Source: Achromobacter animicus (GTDB lineage: Bacteria; Pseudomonadota; Gammaproteobacteria; Burkholderiales; Burkholderiaceae_B). From it: DNA of 64,000 nucleotides. The position numbers were made by a program, and so were the translations under genes. Position 1 is the first letter of the stretch. Each line of letters starts with the position of its first letter. The stretch spans positions 124,001-188,000 of the forward strand of contig NZ_CADIJM010000003.1 in NCBI RefSeq assembly GCF_902859585.1. The letters are read 5' to 3'. Shown in pieces: positions 56,549-64,000 of this stretch. The notes beneath the pieces were generated by a model, which was given only the letters and a program-made list of their open reading frames with translations, ran no database searches and had not been told where the DNA came from.

Positions 56549-57136
56549 TCAGATGCGTTGCAGGTCCAGCAGCACGCGCCGCGTGGACAGCGGACGGCCC
56601 GCCAGAATCTCGGCCAGTCGCGCGCGCAAGTCGGTGCGCAAGGCGGGCTCGATGGCAGGATCGTCGAAATCGGGCGGCGCCTCGTCGACGCCGTAACCCG
56701 TTTCGCGCAGCAAGGTCCATTCGAAGCGGCGCAGCGCCCCGGCCGCGCGGGTGCCGGCAGACAGTTGCTGCAAGGCCATGTCGTATGCGTCGAACAACAG
56801 CGGATGCGCGTCCTCGCGCGGCAGCAGGCGCAGCAGCAGTTCGTTCATGTACCAGGCGGACATAAGCGCGGCCCCGGCCAGCGGCCGGATGCCGGCGATC
56901 TCGGCGCGCGTCAGCGTCTTGACCTCGCCATTGCCCGTCCAGGACAGCAGCAGCGGCTGGAAAGCCGACAACACGGGCCGCAAAACGGAATAAGGGCGCT
57001 TGGCGCCCTTGGCGACCATGGCCACGCAGCCATGATCGCGAGAAAAAGTCTGGACAATCAGGGAGGTTTCACGCCACGCGGTGGCGTGAAGCATGAACCC
57101 CGGTCGATCCTGGACGCGTGGCGCCCGTCTACTCAT
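56549..57136 (-). CDS. recO: DNA repair protein RecO, compact form
   Basis: About 195 residues. RecO loads RecA onto SSB-coated DNA together with RecR. The N-terminal OB-fold is clear: GFMLHATAWRETSLIVQTFSRDHG, VAKGAKRPYSVLRPVLSAFQPL. The helical part includes LMSAWYMNELLLRLLPREDAHPLLFDAYDMAL and RRFEWTLLRETGYGV. After GYG, the usual segment of some 45 residues seen in other RecO proteins appears to be missing, and the chain goes almost directly to the C-terminal LRARLAEILAGRPLSTRRVLLDL. It overlaps the era stop by eight bases. Confidence 0.92.
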   Translation of the reverse strand: MSRRAPRVQDRPGFMLHATAWRETSLIVQTFSRDHGCVAMVAKGAKRPYSVLRPVLSAFQPLLLSWTGNGEVKTLTRAEIAGIRPLAGAALMSAWYMNELLLRLLPREDAHPLLFDAYDMALQQLSAGTRAAGALRRFEWTLLRETGYGVDEAPPDFDDPAIEPALRTDLRARLAEILAGRPLSTRRVLLDLQRI

Positions 57137-58019
57137 AACCCAAGTCGCGCAGCGCACCCTCGCGGTCGGACCAGCCCTTGCGCACCTTGATGTAGACCTC
57201 CAGATGCACGGGTTTGTCCAGCAGCTTGGCAATGTCCTGCCGCGCCTCGGTGGCGATCCGCTTCATGTGCATGCCGCCCGTGCCCAGCAGGATGGGCTTG
57301 TGGCTGTCGCGCTCGACGACGACACAGGCGTTGATGGTGGCGCCCTTGGCGGTCTCTTCCCATTGCTCGATGACGACCGTGCAGCCGTACGGCAGCTCGT
57401 CGCCCACCAGGCGGAAGATCTTCTCGCGCACCAGTTCGGCCGCGATGAAGCGCATGGGACGGTCGGTCAGCGTGTCTTCCTCGAACATCGGCTCGCCTTC
57501 CGGCAGGCGCGATGCGATTTCGTCAAGCAGTTGGTCCAGTTGCTGATTCTTGGTGGCGCTGACCGGCACCACGGCGCCGAACGGATGCTGCGCCATGATC
57601 TTGGACACGAACGCGAACAGATCATCGCGGTTCTTCAGCGCATCGATCTTGGAGACGACCAGGATCGTGCGTTCGGGGTTGGGCAACAGCGGCAGCAACT
57701 TGGCGTCGCCTTCGGACCACTTGCCGGCTTCAACCACATGCACCACCACGTCCACGTCGGCCAGGGCCTGCGTGACGACGCGGTTCATCATGCGGTTCAT
57801 CGCTCCACCGTGGCGCGTCTGGAAACCGGGGGTATCGACGAACACGAACTGCTCGTGCTCGCGCGTCAGCACACCGTGGATGCGGTGGCGCGTGGTCTGC
57901 GCCTTGCGCGACACGATGGAAATCTTGGAACCGATCAGGGCGTTCGTCAGCGTGGACTTGCCCACGTTGGGGCGGCCGACGATGGCAACGAAGCCGGTAC
58001 GAAAAGGGGTATCGCTCAT
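57129..58019 (-). CDS. era: GTPase Era
   Basis: 296 residues. Era is an essential GTPase that binds the 3' end of 16S rRNA and aids 30S maturation. The G1 motif GRPNVGKST is at residues 15-23, G3 is DTPGF, and the G4 position reads SKID rather than the common NKxD. The C-terminal KH domain holds [28 protein letters not shown] and AREDIAKLL-type residues ending in [16 protein letters not shown]. It overlaps rnc by four bases and recO by eight, so the three are coupled. Confidence 0.97.
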   Translation of the reverse strand: MSDTPFRTGFVAIVGRPNVGKSTLTNALIGSKISIVSRKAQTTRHRIHGVLTREHEQFVFVDTPGFQTRHGGAMNRMMNRVVTQALADVDVVVHVVEAGKWSEGDAKLLPLLPNPERTILVVSKIDALKNRDDLFAFVSKIMAQHPFGAVVPVSATKNQQLDQLLDEIASRLPEGEPMFEEDTLTDRPMRFIAAELVREKIFRLVGDELPYGCTVVIEQWEETAKGATINACVVVERDSHKPILLGTGGMHMKRIATEARQDIAKLLDKPVHLEVYIKVRKGWSDREGALRDLGYE

Positions 58020-58777
58020 TTAGTCTCTTGAGCCACTGCCACGGGCAGCGACAATTGCGCGGTTTTGCGCGCCTTGCCCGACTTGCGGGCAGCCTTGGTG
58101 GCCGGGCTGACGGCCAGCGCGGCCTCGAGCGCCAGCTTGGCGGCCGACTGCTCAGCGGCGCGGCGGCTGGCGCCGGGCGCCATTACCTTGATATCGAGCG
58201 CCGGAATGGCGCACTCGACTTCGAACTGCTGGCTGTGGGCCGCGCCGTGCGTGGCCACCACCGTATACAGCGGCAGGGCCAGCTTGCGGCCCTGCAAAAA
58301 TTCCTGCAGCAAGGTCTTGGCGTCCTTGCCGAGTGTTTTGGGATCCACCGATGCCAGCACCGGCTGGTACTGGCGCACGATCACGCGGCGCGCTGCCTCG
58401 AAACCCGCATCCAGGAAGACAGCGCCGAAGATCGCTTCGACCGTGTCGGCCAGAATGGACGGGCGGCGGAATCCGCCGCTCTTGAGTTCGCCTTCGCCCA
58501 GTCGCAGGTACTGGGACAGTTCCAGCCGCTGGGCGATATCTGCCAGCGACGCCTGCTTGACCAGGTTGGCCCGCAAACGCGACAGATCGCCTTCGTCGAT
58601 TTTTGAATAGCGTTCGAACAGCATCGCCGCCACGACGAAGTTCAGCACGGAATCCCCAAGGAATTCCAACCGCTCGTTATGGCGCGCGCCGTGGCTACGG
58701 TGCGTCAACGCCTGTTCAAGCAAGGCCGCATCACCGAAGTGGTAATCCAGGCGGTTTTCTAGCGTGGCTAGCGACAT
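58016..58777 (-). CDS. rnc: Ribonuclease III
   Basis: 253 residues. RNase III cuts double-stranded RNA in rRNA processing and in mRNA decay. The family signature [11 protein letters not shown] is at residues 35-45, with metal ligands Glu38 and Asp42, and Asp111 and Glu114 in [15 protein letters not shown] double-stranded RNA-binding domain follows ([43 protein letters not shown]). The last 30 residues are a lysine/alanine-rich tail. ATG at 58777 is the usual start and lies two bases after the lepB stop. Confidence 0.96.
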   Translation of the reverse strand: MSLATLENRLDYHFGDAALLEQALTHRSHGARHNERLEFLGDSVLNFVVAAMLFERYSKIDEGDLSRLRANLVKQASLADIAQRLELSQYLRLGEGELKSGGFRRPSILADTVEAIFGAVFLDAGFEAARRVIVRQYQPVLASVDPKTLGKDAKTLLQEFLQGRKLALPLYTVVATHGAAHSQQFEVECAIPALDIKVMAPGASRRAAEQSAAKLALEAALAVSPATKAARKSGKARKTAQLSLPVAVAQETK

Positions 58778-58779
58778 AA

Positions 58780-59667
58780 TCAGTTGAATCGGCCGATACG
58801 GCTCAGATCGCTGAAGTTCATCCAGATGAAGAAAGCGCGGCCGACGATGTTGGCTTCCGGAACGAAGCCCCAATACCGGCTGTCCGCGCTGTTGTCCCGA
58901 TTATCGCCCATGGCGAAATAATTGCCCTCGGGTACTTTGCAGCGTACCCCATTGTGGCTGTATTGGCAGTTTTCACGGAACGGAAAAGTCCACCTTTCCG
59001 GGGAATACACCTGCGGAACCTTCTCTTCTAGCAGGATCTTGTGTTCAACGTCGCCCAACTTCTCTTTATATTGCGCGATGTACGAAACACGATCCGGCTC
59101 GAAATAGTCACCATCACGCACGTGCGGGACCAGTTCGCCATTGACATAAAGCTTCTTGTCGATGTATGCGACTTCGTCGCCCGGCAGGCCAACGACGCGC
59201 TTGATGTAGTCGACGTTCGGATCAACGGGGTACCGGAACACAAATACGTCACCACGCTTGGGCTCGCCGACGGGGATGACCTTCTTGTCGATCACGGGCA
59301 GGCGCAGACCATAGCTGAACTTGTTCACCAGGATCAGGTCGCCGGACTGTAGCGTGGGCAGCATCGAGCCGGACGGAATGCGGAACGGCTCAACCACGAA
59401 CGAGCGCAGCATGAACACGAACAGGATGACGGGAAAGAAGCTGACCGCGTATTCGACCCACCAGGGCACGCGCCGCGCGGCGTCGCCGGCCTCGCGCCGC
59501 AGGCGCTCGGCCTCTTGCGCATCGCCCACCAGTGCCGCGTCGTATTGCGCCATCGCGGCCTGAGCGCGGCGCTCGCGCCCCTTGCGCAGTACGGCCAGAT
59601 CGAGCACCCAGATAACGCCGGTAACCACCAGCAGAATAAAAAGGATCAGGGCAAAGTTCCAACTCAT
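58780..59667 (-). CDS. lepB: Signal peptidase I
   Basis: 295 residues. LepB removes signal peptides of exported proteins at the outer face of the inner membrane. Two membrane helices (about residues 5-25 and 70-88) precede the periplasmic catalytic domain. The nucleophile is Ser101 in [16 protein letters not shown] and the general base is Lys156 in [14 protein letters not shown]. The C-terminal [29 protein letters not shown] box is complete. It follows lepA by 22 bases. Confidence 0.97.
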   Translation of the reverse strand: MSWNFALILFILLVVTGVIWVLDLAVLRKGRERRAQAAMAQYDAALVGDAQEAERLRREAGDAARRVPWWVEYAVSFFPVILFVFMLRSFVVEPFRIPSGSMLPTLQSGDLILVNKFSYGLRLPVIDKKVIPVGEPKRGDVFVFRYPVDPNVDYIKRVVGLPGDEVAYIDKKLYVNGELVPHVRDGDYFEPDRVSYIAQYKEKLGDVEHKILLEEKVPQVYSPERWTFPFRENCQYSHNGVRCKVPEGNYFAMGDNRDNSADSRYWGFVPEANIVGRAFFIWMNFSDLSRIGRFN

Positions 59668-59689
59668 CAGCTAATCGCCTTCTGGGGTT

Positions 59690-61483
<1,794 letters not shown>

Positions 61484-61592
61484 GCTTGAATTTATAAGGG
61501 ACGGAACAGACGGCACACGGCCGGGAGACACCGCCGCCGGAATGTGCACGGCCGACGTGTGAGGCGCTGACGGGCTAGGCCCGGACAAAACT

Positions 61593-61626
61593 GAGGGGGC
61601 GCCAAGCGCCCCCTCTTGCGGCAACC
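61593..61626 (-). terminator. Hairpin terminator downstream of mucD
   Basis: GAGGGGGCGC-TTG-GCGCCCCCTC on the minus strand is a perfect 10-bp stem with a 3-base loop, followed by AGTTTTGT. It lies between mucD and lepA, so lepA should have its own promoter or depend on read-through. Confidence 0.75.
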
Positions 61627-61775
61627 AGCCATTTTAGCCGGTCTTGAGCCATTTTTTTTGCCCTGGGCGCGCCCCGGGACAAAAAGCGCCCTGGGGTGGC
61701 CACACCTGGCGGTTTCCCGCCATGCTGGCTGCCCGGTGGCGGCGCCGGGCAGGCGCCCGCCGGTCCGGGCCGTCA

Positions 61776-63260
61776 TCACTTGGACGCAGGCACCGCTACC
61801 CATTGCGTCTGGTCGCCACGGCGCACCAGCAGGCCCGTCGCGCGGCTCTTGTCCAGCTTGGCGACCAGTTCGCCGAACTGCTTTGCGCCGGTGACATCGG
61901 TGTCGTTCAGCGCCAACACGATGTCGCCTTCCTGCAGACCCGCCTTCGCGGCCGCGCCATCGGCAACCTTCACCTGGACGCCGCCCTTGATGCGCAGCTT
62001 CTTCTGGGTATCGGCGGGGACGTCGATGACGCCCAGGCCCAGCGCGTTGGTGACCTCAGGTTCCGGCGCAGGCTTCTTGCCGGCGGCAGCGGCCTTCTCG
62101 GTGGGGATCTCGCCCACCTTGACCGACAGCGTCATGCTCTTGCCCTTGCGCCAGATTTCCATGTCGGCGCGCGTGCCCGGCTTGGTCTCGCCGACGATGC
62201 GCGGCAGGTCGGACCAGCGCTTGATCGGTTCCTTGTTGAACTTCAGGATCACGTCGCCCGGCTGCACACCCGCCTGCTCGGCAGGGCCTTCGGCTTCAAC
62301 GCTGCTGACCAGCGCGCCTTCTGCCTTGGGCAGGCCGATGGCCTCGGCCACATCCTTGCCGACTTCACCGATCTGCACGCCAACCCGGCCACGCGTAACC
62401 TTGCCGGTCGTGCGCAGTTGGTCCACCACGCGCATGGCCTCGTCGATCGGAATGGCCAGCGAGATGCCCATGAATCCACCGCTGCGCGAGATGATCTGGG
62501 AATTGATGCCCACGACCTCGCCGTCCAGGTTGATCAGCGGGCCGCCCGAATTGCCGGGATTGACCGCCACGTCGGTCTGGATGAACGGCAGGTATTCGCC
62601 GGTATCGCGGCCGATAGCGCTGACGATGCCGGAAGTGACGGTGGAATCCAGGCCGAACGGCGAGCCGATGGCGAGCACCCACTGGCCCTTCTTGAGTTTC
62701 TTGGGATCGCCGATCACCAGCGGCGTCATGTCCTTGGCTTCGATCTTGATGAGCGCCACGTCCGTGCGCTCGTCCGTGCCGATGACCTTGGCCTTGAACT
62801 CGCGTCCGTCGGTCAGGGTGACGTAGATGTCCGTCGCGTCGACGACCACGTGGTTGTTGGTCAGGATGTAGCCGTCGGCCGACACGAAGAAGCCGGAACC
62901 CACGCCGCGCGGCACGGTGCGCTCTTCGGGCGGCGTCGGTTGCGGACGCTGGCGCGGATTGGGCGATTGCGGTCCGGGCGGCTGGAATTCGGGACCGAAG
63001 AACCAGCGGAACAGTTCGTAGGGATCGCTGCCGCCAGGACCATTGCCGCCGCCGCGCACCGGAACCGTGGCGGTCGTGCGGATGTTGACGACGGCCGGAT
63101 CGGCCTTTTCAACGATGGCCGTGAAGTCGGGCAATCCGACCGCGGCAGGCGCCGTCTGCGCCACCGTCACCGGCACGTAGGCGGTGGACAGCATGGCCCC
63201 CGCCGCGACAGCCGCCAGAAAGCGCCGGAAAAAAGCGTTCGAGACCGTCATTGCTTTCAT
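61776..63260 (-). CDS. mucD: DegP/MucD-type periplasmic serine protease
   Basis: 494 residues with an N-terminal signal (RRFLAAVAAGAMLSTAYVPVTVA). It degrades or refolds damaged envelope proteins. The trypsin-like triad is His137 (LTNNHVV), Asp167 (TDVALIKI) and Ser238 (GNSGGP). A PPGPQSP-rich linker precedes the protease domain. Two PDZ domains follow (about 280-370: LGVQ-like GRVGVQIGEVGKDVAEAIGL; about 400-485: LGVIDVPADTQKKLRIKGGVQV). It is 38 bases downstream of rseB and thus in the sigma-E/anti-sigma operon, as in Pseudomonas algU-mucABCD. Confidence 0.95.
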   Translation of the reverse strand: MKAMTVSNAFFRRFLAAVAAGAMLSTAYVPVTVAQTAPAAVGLPDFTAIVEKADPAVVNIRTTATVPVRGGGNGPGGSDPYELFRWFFGPEFQPPGPQSPNPRQRPQPTPPEERTVPRGVGSGFFVSADGYILTNNHVVVDATDIYVTLTDGREFKAKVIGTDERTDVALIKIEAKDMTPLVIGDPKKLKKGQWVLAIGSPFGLDSTVTSGIVSAIGRDTGEYLPFIQTDVAVNPGNSGGPLINLDGEVVGINSQIISRSGGFMGISLAIPIDEAMRVVDQLRTTGKVTRGRVGVQIGEVGKDVAEAIGLPKAEGALVSSVEAEGPAEQAGVQPGDVILKFNKEPIKRWSDLPRIVGETKPGTRADMEIWRKGKSMTLSVKVGEIPTEKAAAAGKKPAPEPEVTNALGLGVIDVPADTQKKLRIKGGVQVKVADGAAAKAGLQEGDIVLALNDTDVTGAKQFGELVAKLDKSRATGLLVRRGDQTQWVAVPASK

Positions 63261-63298
63261 ATGTCACTCCGAAATTGCTGCTTGCGGAACGGCGGGAA

Positions 63299-64000
63299 TT
63301 ATTTGGCCCCGCCCTCCGCGGGTGCGGCTGCCGCGGGTGCGGGAGGCACGTACTCAGTGGCCTGCGCAAGTTGTTCCAGCGTGGCGGCGGGCACTTCGCC
63401 CACCGCGGTCAGCCAGAAATCCGCAATGCGCGCGCCATATACATTGATCGCGCCGCGCTGGGACGCGCCGTGCGCCGGCTGGTGATTGCGCTGGCTGTCA
63501 TAGGGCTCGATGAAGACCGAGATTGCCGCCAGGCCGTCGGACAGCACCATCTGGCTGACCGGCGATCCGCGCTTCATGGCACGCGAGACCTGCATGATCG
63601 TCTTGAAGCCGTTGGGCGCCGGAATGCGCCAACCCTGCGCCGCCAGGTCCACGGGCTGCATGTTGGCCTCGAGCACCTTCCAGTCGCGGGTATTCCAGCG
63701 CGAGGACAGCGATTGCGGATCGACTTCGGAGCCCAATCGCAGCGAGGTGAACGACACCTGCTCGACCACGCCACGCGCGGCATTGAGCGTCTGGGCCTTC
63801 AGCAGCAGATTGGTTTCGACGTCCGCGCACAGGCGATAGCCGTAACGCAGCTTGTCCAGCGGTTCGATCGTGATCAGCCGGCATTCGCGGCCAGCAACGC
63901 GGTGCGGCGTGGGTTCCGTGCGGATCTTGTAGTGTTCCGACAGGTTGGCCGGATCGCCCAGCAACAGGCCCGGGAAGCGATCTCCGCGACGGCGCTCGAC
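63299..64000 (-). CDS. rseB: Sigma-E regulatory protein MucB/RseB, C-terminal part
   Basis: The frame is open to the window edge, so about 233 C-terminal residues are seen and the start lies beyond base 64000. RseB/MucB is a periplasmic protein that shields the anti-sigma factor RseA/MucA from cleavage and senses lipid or LPS stress. Visible features are VERRRGDRFPGLLLGDPANLSEHY, RVAGRECRLITIEPLDKLRYGYRLC, ETNLLLKAQTLN and the C-terminal AINVYGARIADFWLTAVGEVPAATLEQLA. The next genes off the window are expected to be rseA and rpoE, by synteny. Confidence 0.93.
   Translation of the reverse strand, partial: VERRRGDRFPGLLLGDPANLSEHYKIRTEPTPHRVAGRECRLITIEPLDKLRYGYRLCADVETNLLLKAQTLNAARGVVEQVSFTSLRLGSEVDPQSLSSRWNTRDWKVLEANMQPVDLAAQGWRIPAPNGFKTIMQVSRAMKRGSPVSQMVLSDGLAAISVFIEPYDSQRNHQPAHGASQRGAINVYGARIADFWLTAVGEVPAATLEQLAQATEYVPPAPAAAAPAEGGAK

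Noticed and set aside
57640-57665. SKID instead of NKxD in the Era G4 motif as a sign of lost activity
   Set aside because: All other GTPase motifs and the KH domain are intact, and the serine variant keeps the key lysine and aspartate. It is probably a lineage variant.
61660-61700. Hairpin with flanking runs of T and A upstream of lepA
   Set aside because: The stem contains a mismatch, and on the minus strand it is followed by A rather than T. The clean stem at 61593 explains termination better.

Overview
This window is a high-GC, densely coded bacterial chromosome segment. It is almost certainly a betaproteobacterium of the Alcaligenaceae (Achromobacter/Bordetella type). The evidence is the block rseB-mucD-lepA-lepB-rnc-era-recO, the order pyrG-(DUF1330)-eno-ftsB, the pepA/lptF divergon followed by holC, a Bug-family (TctC) solute-binding protein, and DUF2486 and DUF2325 proteins. 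The genus is an inference; no rRNA or tRNA gene was found. I count 60 protein genes, two of them cut by the window edges. Long antisense frames are common, as expected at this GC content, and were left out.

Layout. 1-6.7 kb, mostly + strand: end of an RDD membrane protein, a DUF2167 protein, an LpxH-like phosphoesterase, an acyl-CoA synthetase coupled to a gamma-carbonic anhydrase, the chaperone Hsp33 and a TadE-like protein. 6.7-10.7 kb (-): ftsB, eno, DUF1330 and pyrG, in reverse order of transcription. 10.95-12 kb (+): an unrecognised integral membrane protein. 12-23.2 kb (-): a nine-to-ten gene peptide-salvage cluster. It starts with an RpiR-type regulator and an isoaspartyl peptidase, then a Gsi/Dpp-type peptide ABC transporter, then a P1-family (DmpA-like) peptidase, an M55 D-aminopeptidase and an aminopeptidase P. 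23.4-25.3 kb: a GNAT acetyltransferase, then a lower-GC pair made of a PAAR protein fused to a polymorphic toxin type 44 domain and a small overlapping gene that may encode its immunity protein.

25.5-39 kb is central and short-chain acyl metabolism: scoAB, a thioesterase, ETF-ubiquinone oxidoreductase, an SDR protein, an ABM monooxygenase, L-threonine aldolase, an EamA exporter, acs, and a translationally coupled prpE - GlcG/HbpS - MFS operon. 39-45.5 kb holds an NlpC/P60 lipoprotein, a DUF2325 gene under a Fur-like box, a CysB-type regulator, mmsA, an orphan branched-chain-type binding protein and a divergent LysR regulator. 45.5-50.1 kb is housekeeping: lptF, pepA, holC, a DUF2486 gene and a BI-1/YccA gene. 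50.2-56.5 kb looks accessory: a Tat-exported aldo/keto reductase with an NTP/NDP-exchanger-like transporter, then a Bug protein - DoeB-like deacylase - PLP enzyme operon facing a LysR gene. 56.5-64 kb (-) is the sigma-E/lepA block, transcribed from rseB toward recO.

The best candidate for an unusual system is the orphan PAAR-toxin44 effector with its overlapping partner. Next come the regulator-led cluster of mixed peptidases with a 16-bp candidate operator, and several clean inverted repeats upstream of regulators and accessory operons.
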